Assembly (NCBI GenBank): GCA_045644325.1
Contig: JAZRGT010000010.1
Location: 62,001 to 126,000, forward strand
Direction of reading: 5' to 3'
Length of the DNA: 64,000 bases
Source of the DNA: CAG-390 sp045644325
GTDB taxonomy: Bacteria; Bacillota; Clostridia; Oscillospirales; CAG-272
The translations under genes were made by a program, and so were the position numbers. Of the stretch, positions 44,670-53,511 are shown in pieces (position 1 is the first letter of the stretch; every line of letters starts with the position of its first letter). The notes below the pieces were generated by a model that was given only the letters and a program-made list of their open reading frames with translations, was not told the DNA's origin and made no database searches.

Positions 44670-45548
44670 TTACTCCGATCTTCCGAGCAAATATACTGCG
44701 GCAAGAATAAGCACTATACCGACAATCGACGGTATATCGGGTATTTCAAGAAACAGCACGGCGCTGAATACTGTTGCCGCCATAGGCTCAACCACGCTGA
44801 GCGCCGAAGCAATACCCGCGGGCAGATGCTTCATCGACCAGGTAAACAGGAAATACGGCATAACAAACGTAACTATACCAAGTCCGATACAAAGCGGAAC
44901 GGTAGGCATCGGTGCGGATGCGACGTTACCGATAAGATCAGCGGGATTACAGATCGCTAACGAAATAACACTCATAAACATAAAGCTATATAAGGTAACT
45001 GTAACCGGCTCGAGCTTTTTCTGCATTGATACTTTAGTAAGTATGTTATACGCCGCATAAACAAAGCTTGTAAGTATGCCGACGAGTATACCTGCAATAT
45101 TAAATTTCAGTCCGGTAATTATTCCGGAAACAAGACAGCAGCCCAGAAGCATCATTATGAGCGCGACAAGCTTTCCTTTAGAAAACTTTTCTCCGAAGAA
45201 AATAACAGAAAACAGCATTACGTAAATCGGAGCGGTATACATAAGCACAACGGCTGTGGCGGCCGACGTCATCTGCATTGCAGAATAGTAGCAGAATGCG
45301 GTACCAAAGAGTGTTGCGCCTATAACAGCACATAGTAAAAGATCCTTAAATTTGATCTTGAACAGCTTTCTGTTTGAAATCAGCGCGTAAACGAGCATAC
45401 ATATAAAGGATACAGTACCTCTTACCGCGGTCATTTGCTGAGAGGTGAAACCGTGCGGGGCAAGATAATGCACAAAGATCGGAGACGTACCCCAACCGAT
45501 TCCCGCCAGAATTATAAAAGCGAATGAGAGAGATTTTTTGTTTGTCAT
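44670..45548 (-). CDS. EamA/DMT-family transporter
   Basis: A 292-residue membrane protein with ten predicted helices in two EamA repeats: GIGWGTSPIFVHYLA at the start and SAATAVVLMYTAPIYVMLFS, then a second set ending SVVEPMAATVFSAVLFLEIP. This superfamily exports or imports metabolites such as amino acids or nucleotide sugars; the substrate is unknown. Its position between the nitrilase-GDPD gene and catabolic genes suggests it moves a product or substrate of that pathway (inference). Confidence 0.88.
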   Translation of the reverse strand: MTNKKSLSFAFIILAGIGWGTSPIFVHYLAPHGFTSQQMTAVRGTVSFICMLVYALISNRKLFKIKFKDLLLCAVIGATLFGTAFCYYSAMQMTSAATAVVLMYTAPIYVMLFSVIFFGEKFSKGKLVALIMMLLGCCLVSGIITGLKFNIAGILVGILTSFVYAAYNILTKVSMQKKLEPVTVTLYSFMFMSVISLAICNPADLIGNVASAPMPTVPLCIGLGIVTFVMPYFLFTWSMKHLPAGIASALSVVEPMAATVFSAVLFLEIPDIPSIVGIVLILAAVYLLGRSE

Positions 45549-45569
45549 TCGGAATAAATACCTTTAAAA

Positions 45570-47207
45570 TTATTTATTGTTGCTCGGAATCTTTGCACCC
45601 TTTCCGAGTCTGTCCGAAACAGCATTATAGATGCGCTGATAATCGTTTGTAAGAATAGTGTCGATTCCCATATCCAAGAAGTAATTTGCCTTCTCTGCTG
45701 TATCACAGTAGAAATAGTTGCAAATTATTCCGTGTTCATGTGCAAGAGTAACCTTCTCGGGTGTAATATGCTCCTTAAAGAACTGAACCATTTCGCAACC
45801 GAGTTCAATTGCTCGCTCTACTACAAAATCCTTAGCGTCACCGCCACCGACACATCTCTTGAGATGCGGTGCAAGCGCGCCGAGCTGTTTGAGTACTTCG
45901 TCGTTTCCGGACATAAAGTAAATGTACTTGTCGCAGTCGTAAATATCGATGAGGCTTATTATCTTCTTAAGATAGCTTTCAGGCAGAGGATTCTTGTTAT
46001 CACGTGATTTAATATGAATATTCATAATAACGTGACTCGAGAACTTTTTAAGTATATCTTCAAACGTAATAACCTTTAAGCCGTCATATACACCGTCAAA
46101 GCCTTTTCCGAAGTTAAATTTGCGAAGCTCTTCGAGTGTGTAATCCCATACGTATCCGGTTCCGTCGGAAACTCTGTCAAGCTTGCTGTCATGGATAGAA
46201 ACGATCTCGCCGTCCTTTGTTTCCCAGAGGTCAAATTCGATCTCGGTCGCACCGAGAGCAACGGCAGCACCAAACGCGGGAAGGCTGTTTTCGGGGGCGG
46301 CGGTATTGAATCCTCGATGTGCACAAAGTCTCGGATAAGACGCAAGATGATCGGGCAGAGCTATCGCGCTACCTGCAGGTCTGTACTTCCAAGGTCTTCT
46401 GCCGTGTTCGATATACTCATAATGCGCAATTTCAGGATTGCCGAAGCCTGCCGGCTTATAATATTTTTTAGCAGGATCAAATTCGCACACTTCCATTCCA
46501 ACTCGCGACTTCATATCGATAATAGTTGTGCCGTCAGCTGCAACTACCATGCTTCCTCCGCCGATAGTCTTATCCTCTCCCATGCTTACGGAAGAACGAA
46601 CAACGTAGGCGTTAGTGTTATAAGCGAGGAATCTGCACATCATATCAAGTGCATCCTGTCTGTCGGTACGCTGATGTGAACAACCGATAATTATATCGGG
46701 ATGGCGACGTGCGATATTCGCAAAGCTCTCGTAGAAATAGAAATCGTAGCAAGTAAGGAAGCAATATCTTATGCCGTCAATGTCAATGTAAGTGGGTTCG
46801 GAGAATTCATAAGAATATTGACTGTCAAGCTCACGATTAAATACTTCACCGTTGGTCGGGTGCTGTTTAAAATAGTGTCCGACAATATTTCCGCTTCTGT
46901 CAAATGCATATGTGGTATTACGAAGTCCGACACCCGAATCGTAAAGCGCGTTAATAAAAAGCACACTGTTGCATCTTTTAGCAGTTTCAGATGCTTTATC
47001 AAGAATCGCTTTGTTATATCTGCGATAGCTTTCGCGGTGCTGCTCGAAGGTCTTGGCATACGCGGGAACGTCGGTAGATTCGGGAAGTACGATAAGATCC
47101 ATACTCTCATCGCATTTATCCATAATATCAAGCTGCCACTTAAAAAGCTTTTCGGAATCATTCCAATCGGCAGAATACAAGGGTTGAATTATACAAACTT
47201 TCATCAT
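45570..47207 (-). CDS. nitrilase-superfamily amidase fused to glycerophosphodiester phosphodiesterase
   Basis: A 545-residue two-domain protein. The N-terminal half (about 1-270) is a carbon-nitrogen hydrolase with the Glu in LPESTD (about 42), Lys in YFKQHPT (about 113) and Cys in LTCYDFYF (about 152), so the triad is intact. The C-terminal half (about 290-535) is GDPD-like, with CAHRGFN, APENSLPAF and EIEFDLWETKDGEIVSIHD, keeping the metal and catalytic His residues. Together they could cut an amide and a phosphodiester in one molecule, for example an N-acylated phosphoethanolamine headgroup; that is inference. AAGGAG lies five bases before ATG 47207 (another ATG follows at once). Confidence 0.87.
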   Translation of the reverse strand: MMKVCIIQPLYSADWNDSEKLFKWQLDIMDKCDESMDLIVLPESTDVPAYAKTFEQHRESYRRYNKAILDKASETAKRCNSVLFINALYDSGVGLRNTTYAFDRSGNIVGHYFKQHPTNGEVFNRELDSQYSYEFSEPTYIDIDGIRYCFLTCYDFYFYESFANIARRHPDIIIGCSHQRTDRQDALDMMCRFLAYNTNAYVVRSSVSMGEDKTIGGGSMVVAADGTTIIDMKSRVGMEVCEFDPAKKYYKPAGFGNPEIAHYEYIEHGRRPWKYRPAGSAIALPDHLASYPRLCAHRGFNTAAPENSLPAFGAAVALGATEIEFDLWETKDGEIVSIHDSKLDRVSDGTGYVWDYTLEELRKFNFGKGFDGVYDGLKVITFEDILKKFSSHVIMNIHIKSRDNKNPLPESYLKKIISLIDIYDCDKYIYFMSGNDEVLKQLGALAPHLKRCVGGGDAKDFVVERAIELGCEMVQFFKEHITPEKVTLAHEHGIICNYFYCDTAEKANYFLDMGIDTILTNDYQRIYNAVSDRLGKGAKIPSNNK

Positions 47208-47220
47208 AAGCTCTCCTTGG

Positions 47221-48606
47221 TCAATAAATCTTCATAGGCAACGGCGAGGAAAGAATATCGTCCATAACAACGTAAACGTTTCTTAAATCAGGATTCTTTC
47301 TCATCATATATGCGCGGGATCTGATAACGCCGGTATTATGTGTATTAAGTCCCTCTCCGCAATCGCTGTACCAGAATTTTTCACCGACAGGCCAGATATA
47401 TGCGTCAGCATCTATCATTTCATAGCACATTGCAGATACGTTTCCGCATCCGTGGTGGCCAACCTGAACGATATCGCTCTTAAGCTTGTCCGCGCAATTC
47501 TCGGTAAGATCGTTACTGCACACCCATTCTGCATCGCCGAGAAGCATCATAGTCTGTCCGCCGTCGTAGGTCATTTTATAGACAACGCTCGAGTCATTCA
47601 TATTCATTTTGTCAGCAAAAGCAAGATCGGGGACGTGGATCACTTCAAATTCGATCTCGTCAACCGCAATTTTCTCGCCTTTCTTGACGGTATGAACCGT
47701 TGCACCCGTGGGAGACTCCGATGAGATCATAGCGGAACGAATGAAATTGGCGTCAGTAACCTTTTCTTTAGCAAGCTTTGTATAGAACTCCTCAGTCAGA
47801 AGATCGCAATAGAACGTACCTACTGTCACCTTACCGCGGAACTTTTCATTTGTGCAAAGGGTATAATATACACCGTAATGATCGGTATGCATATGCGAGA
47901 AAAGCCAAGCGTCCACGTGGGGTACTTCTCTGCCGCTTATCTTTTGAAGAATGCGCAAAAATCTTTCTGTATCGGGGATGCGCCCGCCGTCAATAACAGC
48001 TATTTTGCCCTCTCTCGACTTAAAGATCATACCTCCCATATTACAATGAAGTTCCTCTGCGCCTTGCAAGGTGTAGAACGCCGCACCGTCAAACAAGACG
48101 GGATCCTTGGCTCTTAAAGCCTCTTTTGTAAATTCATAACTATAATTATCGGGAATCACAATATCGGGATTTTCGGGAATGTCTATATATGAACCGTAAA
48201 GAAAATCATAACCGAGGATATCCTCAACGAAATGATAAGCAGCCATTACTGTACCGATCTTTCCGTCGTCAAGATGCTTATATGCAGAGGTGTAAGAACC
48301 TTCACTTTCCGGGGGACAACCGAGACCGGTGAGGTACAGTCTTGTTCCTACCGTTTTAATGAAATATTCCCAAACGCCGCCGGATGAGTTATCTCTATAG
48401 CGGTTAATAACCAATCCATCAAATTTCTCTCGGTTGGTTTCGCCGACTACTATTTCATTTTCAATCGCAGGTTGAGTATCATTTACAATTGGAATCAGCT
48501 TTCCGTACACAAGACGGATATTATCGCGAATAAACGCAGCGGCGCGCCGTTCGTTTTCTGTTGCATTTGGGGAAACAACTATAACGTAATCGGTAACTTT
48601 TTTCAT
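47221..48606 (-). CDS. metallo-beta-lactamase-fold protein with one GH67N-like module
   Basis: A 461-residue cytoplasmic paralogue of the lipoprotein at 13773-15980. It has one N-terminal module (about 1-95, with EIVVGETNREKF) instead of two, no signal peptide, and a C-terminal ComEC-like metallo-beta-lactamase domain with FSHMHTDHYG (about 245), LLGDAEW and VGHHGCGN. The metal-binding His and Asp residues are present. GAGGAAG lies upstream of ATG 48606. The two proteins share an order of motifs down to a IWPxxE-like tail, so the architecture is a real family rather than chance fusion. Confidence 0.82.
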   Translation of the reverse strand: MKKVTDYVIVVSPNATENERRAAAFIRDNIRLVYGKLIPIVNDTQPAIENEIVVGETNREKFDGLVINRYRDNSSGGVWEYFIKTVGTRLYLTGLGCPPESEGSYTSAYKHLDDGKIGTVMAAYHFVEDILGYDFLYGSYIDIPENPDIVIPDNYSYEFTKEALRAKDPVLFDGAAFYTLQGAEELHCNMGGMIFKSREGKIAVIDGGRIPDTERFLRILQKISGREVPHVDAWLFSHMHTDHYGVYYTLCTNEKFRGKVTVGTFYCDLLTEEFYTKLAKEKVTDANFIRSAMISSESPTGATVHTVKKGEKIAVDEIEFEVIHVPDLAFADKMNMNDSSVVYKMTYDGGQTMMLLGDAEWVCSNDLTENCADKLKSDIVQVGHHGCGNVSAMCYEMIDADAYIWPVGEKFWYSDCGEGLNTHNTGVIRSRAYMMRKNPDLRNVYVVMDDILSSPLPMKIY

Positions 48607-48616
48607 AATGTCTTCC

Positions 48617-49567
48617 TCAATCAATATTCAGTCCAACGATCTTTGTTGCTCCGAATAACTTTCCGAATATGTATTTTGTTGACGCACTTTCGGTAAGGGT
48701 TATGATCTTTCCATCATAATGATCAAGATCCTCTCCCATTGCGGGTCCGTGGATCTCTTTTTCGAGATTGTCAAGATAATATACGGGTGCGCCGTCGAAG
48801 GTTTCATCTGAAACCTTTATGTCAGCAAGATTGTATACATAGTAAACCGTATCTGTCAAGCCGTAGGATGTTGACAGCACAACCTTTCCGTCGGGAGTAA
48901 AGCATATTCCCTGTACGTTGTTGCGGAGCGTATAGACCGCTATGGGCGTTTCGAGATCGTTCAAGGCATACTTTGTGCAGATCGCGTAATGTGTACCTTC
49001 CGCAGTTTCGTGATCGTGATTTTCGATCACGTATTTACCGCCGTCGTGGAATTCGCCAACGTAAAGGAACTCTTCGTCGGTATAAACGAAAGAAGCATTG
49101 GTATTGACCTTAGTTCCCGAGCCGATATCGACGATGTCACCGTTCTTTGCGGAAAGCACCGACTCAAGCGGGAAGGAATAAATCTTCTTCGCATTCGCTA
49201 TATAAACGGTGTCCCCCGTAATAGCGAGACCGCCTGCGTGACCGGTGTATTTCTCGCCCGAGCGAGTCAGCTCTACATAATATGAATTACTTTCAAAATC
49301 AGTAACGTAGATTCTTGAATTGGATTTATCCTTCATATAGCCGCAAACGAGAATAACACCGTTATCTTCGGATACGGCAATTCCCTGACAAACAAAGCCA
49401 TCGTTAAGTCCGGGATTTTTGCAGATATTTGTCTTGATAGAATAATATTCGCTGTAAATAAAGTGCTTTGCCACATTAAGTCCGATCACGGTAAGCAGAA
49501 ACAAAGCAAGAACTCCGAGAATAATAAACATAACTACTTTTCCTACGATAAGAAGTATTTTTTTCAT
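48617..49567 (-). CDS. membrane-anchored beta-propeller-like protein, function unknown
   Basis: A 316-residue protein with one N-terminal transmembrane helix (about 5-32, VVMFIILGVLALFLLTVIG) and an extracellular part made of repeated strands such as DNGVILVCGY, GDTVYIANAKKIYSFP, EFLYVGEFHDGG and DGKVVLSTSYG. This looks like a beta-propeller (YncE- or 6-bladed-like), but no specific family is recognised. Start ATG 49567, ten bases after AAGGA. It lies between a FAD oxidoreductase and the MBL-fold protein in the 15-kb run. Confidence 0.6.
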   Translation of the reverse strand: MKKILLIVGKVVMFIILGVLALFLLTVIGLNVAKHFIYSEYYSIKTNICKNPGLNDGFVCQGIAVSEDNGVILVCGYMKDKSNSRIYVTDFESNSYYVELTRSGEKYTGHAGGLAITGDTVYIANAKKIYSFPLESVLSAKNGDIVDIGSGTKVNTNASFVYTDEEFLYVGEFHDGGKYVIENHDHETAEGTHYAICTKYALNDLETPIAVYTLRNNVQGICFTPDGKVVLSTSYGLTDTVYYVYNLADIKVSDETFDGAPVYYLDNLEKEIHGPAMGEDLDHYDGKIITLTESASTKYIFGKLFGATKIVGLNID

Positions 49568-49580
49568 AATATCAAATTCC

Positions 49581-50759
49581 TTAAATAATAGATTCTTCGT
49601 GGAGAACGACGCCGTATTTTTCAAGCTTTCCTTGGAGCGCGGAAATATCTATTGATGAAAAATCGGCGGTCATAGCTGCTGCGGTTCCTGCGGCTTGTCC
49701 GGTAACGGCACAGCAAGGGATAACTCTCATAACGTCCCACAGCTCATCATCAACGGACGTACATCTTCCCGCCATAATCAGATTCTTGACAGAAGAATTG
49801 AAAAGCGTTGCGAAAGGCACCTCAAATATCGGACCGCGTTTTCTCCAATCGGAAACCATACCGATAGAATCGTCAAAGCGCTTGTGCATTTCGTCATATG
49901 TAAGAGTGTAATCTCCGATAATCCTGCGAGTCATTCTGACCTGAGGAATAGTAGCAATTGTAGACACAACAGCCTCGGGATCGTTTTCTCTGCGTTTAAG
50001 CCAATCGTGAAGTATCTGTTCATGTGACATACGCGTCATAAGAGAAAGCTCCTCTGCTTCGAGCGCGGCATAGCGGTTTGAATACATTTCGCAGACTTTC
50101 GCGTCCTCGGGAAGCTTTTTAGGCATTCGCGATCCGCCGAGCATTTTCAATTTATATCCTTCAGCATCGGTGAAGTAATACCACGCGGCAAGGAGATTCC
50201 CCGGCTTGTATGTTTCGGTCGGCGCACCGGCAAATTTTGCGATATCCGCATCACCGGTTGCATCAACCACCGAATCAATATAGCAATCGGTTTTGCCCGT
50301 CTTATTAGCTACGGTGAGATATTCAATTTTATCATTTTTAACAGAAGCGTCAATAACATAGCTACCGTAAAGAATATCAACTCCCGCCCCGGTCAAAAGC
50401 TGTTCGGCAAGAATAGCGAAGACTTGCGCGTTATACTGAACTTGAAAGCGCTTGTCTTCTTCAGTTCTCGTACCGATACCGTCAAGCCAATTTTCTGGAT
50501 ACTTTGCCTCCGCGCCGTATGTGATAGAAAGCCGCAACAGCTCTTCGGCTATTCCAAAAGAGACCTGATGACCTACACCGTCGCAAAGAGGGAGATATAT
50601 GGTAACAAGTCCCGCAGTACCGAGACCGCCGAGCATGTATTCTTTTTCAAAAAGGATGACTTTCTTGCCCTCTCTCGCGGCGGCAAGGGCAGCAGAAATA
50701 CCGCCAAATCCACCGCCGCAGACGGCGATATCATAATTTTTATTAATTAAATCACACAT
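49581..50759 (-). CDS. FAD-dependent oxidoreductase (FAD_oxidored family), shorter paralogue
   Basis: A 392-residue flavoprotein with dinucleotide-binding IAVCGGGFGGISAALAA, then MLGGLGTAGLVTIY, SVVDATGDADIAKFAGAP (about 160) and a C-terminal NLIMAGRCTSVDDELW segment. It is related to the gene at 42916-44223, but with a different middle region. No substrate can be assigned. The GDVxGG-type redox site of related quinol oxidases is not seen. GAGGAAG lies upstream of the ATG, 17 bases after the ASCH gene. Confidence 0.85.
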   Translation of the reverse strand: MCDLINKNYDIAVCGGGFGGISAALAAAREGKKVILFEKEYMLGGLGTAGLVTIYLPLCDGVGHQVSFGIAEELLRLSITYGAEAKYPENWLDGIGTRTEEDKRFQVQYNAQVFAILAEQLLTGAGVDILYGSYVIDASVKNDKIEYLTVANKTGKTDCYIDSVVDATGDADIAKFAGAPTETYKPGNLLAAWYYFTDAEGYKLKMLGGSRMPKKLPEDAKVCEMYSNRYAALEAEELSLMTRMSHEQILHDWLKRRENDPEAVVSTIATIPQVRMTRRIIGDYTLTYDEMHKRFDDSIGMVSDWRKRGPIFEVPFATLFNSSVKNLIMAGRCTSVDDELWDVMRVIPCCAVTGQAAGTAAAMTADFSSIDISALQGKLEKYGVVLHEESII

Positions 50760-50776
50760 AACTTCCTCATTAATCC

Positions 50777-51439
50777 TTATTGCTCTTTACAAATTCCTTG
50801 CATAAAGAGTTCAATATCTTTGACTGCCTCATCATAATTTTCGGGATGCCAATGAACATACCCGCCATCCGATTTATTCACGTCAAAAATAATATATAAT
50901 CCGCAATCAGACAACTCAAATTCTCCTATTGAAGATTTACCTCGAAGTATCATAAAATCTTCACCATAATCTTCAGCACCATTTTTCAAAGAATAAGTGT
51001 TTGTAAAAATCAAATCATATTTGTCTTTTAATTGCTCGTATACAGATTTTAAGTCCAAAACGTTTTCACTTAAACTTACATCACGCATAGCATCGCTCAT
51101 AATCAATATGAGTTCAATACCCACTACACCGTAAAGTTCTTGTTCATCGACAGAATAATACTGTTCCATATCGGCAGGTGTTGCACTGCCGACATTTTCG
51201 CTTGTATATCCGCATTGCAATAAAGGCAAGGATTTATACAATTCCGCAAAAGAATCAAAACGATGCAGTTTCAAAACCTTAGTTTGAAGCGTTTCTCTGG
51301 TAATCGTATTGGTAAAAACAATTTCGTCACCAGCTTTAATAAGCTGACGCTTCTCATCATACAAACGCAGTTCTATTGTCTTTTGTCCGCTCTTTATCAT
51401 TCCAAACGGAGCGGGCTTAAGTTTCATATTATGTATCAT
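50777..51439 (-). CDS. ASCH-domain protein with a C-terminal extension
   Basis: A 220-residue protein. The N-terminal 115 residues are an ASCH domain (LKPAPFGMIKSGQKTIELRL, then AGDEIVFTN and LYGVVGIEL), an RNA-binding PUA-like fold found in transcription-coactivator and RNA-processing contexts. The C-terminal 100 residues (with GLYIIFDVNKSDGGYVHWHP and YDEAVKDIELF) resemble small uncharacterised stand-alone Firmicutes proteins. By eye the gene is more AT-rich than its neighbours. The start ATG lies one base after the RlmCD stop; AGGT precedes it. Confidence 0.78.
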   Translation of the reverse strand: MIHNMKLKPAPFGMIKSGQKTIELRLYDEKRQLIKAGDEIVFTNTITRETLQTKVLKLHRFDSFAELYKSLPLLQCGYTSENVGSATPADMEQYYSVDEQELYGVVGIELILIMSDAMRDVSLSENVLDLKSVYEQLKDKYDLIFTNTYSLKNGAEDYGEDFMILRGKSSIGEFELSDCGLYIIFDVNKSDGGYVHWHPENYDEAVKDIELFMQGICKEQ

Positions 51440-51440
51440 T

Positions 51441-52826
51441 TTACCTGCTCAAAAGTACTGTGCTCTCGACGTGACCCGTTCGCGGAAAAAGATCGACGGG
51501 ATGCACTTCTCCTATATTCCACCCTTGCTTTGCAAGGTGAGCGCAATCTCGAGCGAGGGTTGCAGGATTGCAGGAGATATATACGATCTTTTTGATCCCC
51601 GCATCTGTAATCGAATCGAGAAGTTCGGGGACGCATCCTTTTCTCGGAGGATCGAGAACTACTATATCGGGCATCTCGTCGGCTTTGGCAAGGATGTCCG
51701 CTGCGCCGTCTGCAGAATCTGCGCAGACGAATTTTGAGTTTGCAATGCCTGCACGTTCAGCATTTTTAATAGCACATTCGACCGCTTGAGGAACGATCTC
51801 AACGCCGGTAAGTCTGCGAACTCTGTGCGCCATTGAAAGTCCAACGCTTCCTATTCCGCAATATAGGTCGAGAAGATGCTCGTCACCTTTGAGATCTGCA
51901 ATATCTGCCGCGGTTCTGCAAAGCAGCTCGGCAGCATCGTGATTTACCTGATAGAATGCCGCGGGAGATACGTCAAGCTCGACTCCGCAGAACACATCGG
52001 AAATTCCGCACTCGCCCCAAAGAGTCTTATATTCTTCTCCGAGAATAAGGTTAGAATTTTTTTGATTTACGTTTATGACGATACCTACAATTCTGCTGAA
52101 TTTGTAAGTGAGAAGGTCGACCAGGCTTTCCGCGTGAGGAAATTCCTTGCCGTTGATAACAAGACAAACGCATATCTCTCCGCTGTCGCCCGAGCCGCTT
52201 CTGATATACAGATGGCGAAGGAGTCCCTTTCCGCTTTCTTCGTCATAGACGGAAATATTGTACTTTTCGGCAAAGTCACAAACTGTACGCGTGATATCTC
52301 CGAATATTTCGGGCTGAAGCGGACACGATTCATTACCGATAACTCTATGGGTTCCCGAAGCGTAGAATCCCGCTGTTACGCGTTCGCCTGCTTTGGCAAA
52401 ACGGTACTGCGCCTTATTTCTGTAATGCCATACGACAGCCTCACCGTTTTCATTGCGTACACAAGCGGTATCAAGAACTGAAACGTCACGGAGTCCGACT
52501 TTATCAAACTCGGATTTTACATTTTGCTTTTTGAGCTCAAGCTCGTGTTCGTAATTGATAAACCTATAAGCACAGCCGCCGCAGGTTGCGGGTGCGGTGC
52601 ATTTATCGCATTGCTCGCGTAAAGGCGATGCGGTAATTATTCTTTGAAGCTTTCCGACGAGATAGCCTTTGGTGATCTTTATGATCTTGACCTCAACACG
52701 CTCCCCCGTCACGGTGCCGGGAGTGAAAACTACCTTTCCGCTTTCTGTTCTTCCGACACCGTAACCGAGGTTGCTGACCGCAGTGACGTTAAGCTCAACG
52801 ATATCATTCTTTTTGATATCAGACAT
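51441..52826 (-). CDS. 23S rRNA (uracil-C5)-methyltransferase, RlmCD/RumA family
   Basis: A 461-residue iron-sulfur RNA methyltransferase that makes 5-methyluridine in 23S rRNA (U747/U1939). It has an N-terminal TRAM domain (about 1-60), the 4Fe-4S cluster motif CDKCTAPATCGGC (about 73-85), the SAM motif LLDLYCGIGSVGLSMA (about 317), VVLDPPRKGC and the catalytic Cys in YISCNPATLARD (about 425). The start at ATG 52826 (GAGG nine bases upstream) overlaps the phosphatase stop by eight bases. Normal length and complete. Confidence 0.95.
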   Translation of the reverse strand: MSDIKKNDIVELNVTAVSNLGYGVGRTESGKVVFTPGTVTGERVEVKIIKITKGYLVGKLQRIITASPLREQCDKCTAPATCGGCAYRFINYEHELELKKQNVKSEFDKVGLRDVSVLDTACVRNENGEAVVWHYRNKAQYRFAKAGERVTAGFYASGTHRVIGNESCPLQPEIFGDITRTVCDFAEKYNISVYDEESGKGLLRHLYIRSGSGDSGEICVCLVINGKEFPHAESLVDLLTYKFSRIVGIVINVNQKNSNLILGEEYKTLWGECGISDVFCGVELDVSPAAFYQVNHDAAELLCRTAADIADLKGDEHLLDLYCGIGSVGLSMAHRVRRLTGVEIVPQAVECAIKNAERAGIANSKFVCADSADGAADILAKADEMPDIVVLDPPRKGCVPELLDSITDAGIKKIVYISCNPATLARDCAHLAKQGWNIGEVHPVDLFPRTGHVESTVLLSR

Positions 52827-53496
52827 AGTATTCCTCACCGTTATCGAGGCAGAAGCAAGCAATCTTTCCGCCGCGGCCTGCGCCGCAGTCGATGGCTACG
52901 AATCCGTCGCCTTTGTAGATCTTTCCGTCGCAAGCATAGTTTTCAGTTGTAGGAAGATGACCGCAAACAACTGTGTATCCCTCGATCTTGCGCAGACATT
53001 CATCGGCAGAAAAATCATCGGGGTCATAGTCTTCAAAGTCAACATCAGGATCGTAGTTATCCACACCCGAGTGCACGAGAAGCCACTCCTTGCCTCCAGC
53101 TTCCATCATTTCATAAGAAGGAAGATCTTCAAGGTATTCAAGCACGCCCTCTCTCATCTCGTTTTCGAGCGTTCTGAAGGTGTCAAGCGTGCTCTTGCCA
53201 CCTTTGGTCATCCATTCGGTCATTTCGGCAATATAATCCGCATCGGGAGTTCCGCCGTTTTTAAGCATATCATCAAAGCCCTTGAGCATTCTGTAAGCAA
53301 GTCTGTCGTGCTCACCCGAGATTGCCCAGATATTTTCTCTGAAAGAAAGATCACAAAGGAGATCCATCGGCTCACTTCCGTAGTCAACTATATCACCGAG
53401 GATGAACATAACGTCATCCTTGGAAAAATTAATCACTTCGAGCAATCTGACGAATTGTGTATAAGAACCGTGGGGATTAGAAATTACGTAAGTCAT
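52819..53496 (-). CDS. PrpA/ApaH-like metallophosphatase with altered metal-binding motifs
   Basis: A 225-residue protein of the serine/threonine and diadenosine-tetraphosphate phosphatase family. The family motifs are recognisable but changed: SNPHG where SDIHG is usual, GDIVDYG where GDxVDRG is usual and GEHD instead of GNHD. LLVHSGVD and VCGHLPT are normal. Loss of the first metal-binding Asp and the Asn of GNHD suggests reduced or altered catalysis. GGAGG lies seven bases before the ATG. It sits in an operon with RNA-modifying enzymes. Confidence 0.82.
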   Translation of the reverse strand: MTYVISNPHGSYTQFVRLLEVINFSKDDVMFILGDIVDYGSEPMDLLCDLSFRENIWAISGEHDRLAYRMLKGFDDMLKNGGTPDADYIAEMTEWMTKGGKSTLDTFRTLENEMREGVLEYLEDLPSYEMMEAGGKEWLLVHSGVDNYDPDVDFEDYDPDDFSADECLRKIEGYTVVCGHLPTTENYACDGKIYKGDGFVAIDCGAGRGGKIACFCLDNGEEYYV

Positions 53497-53511
53497 AGTG
53501 TTTCCTCCAAA

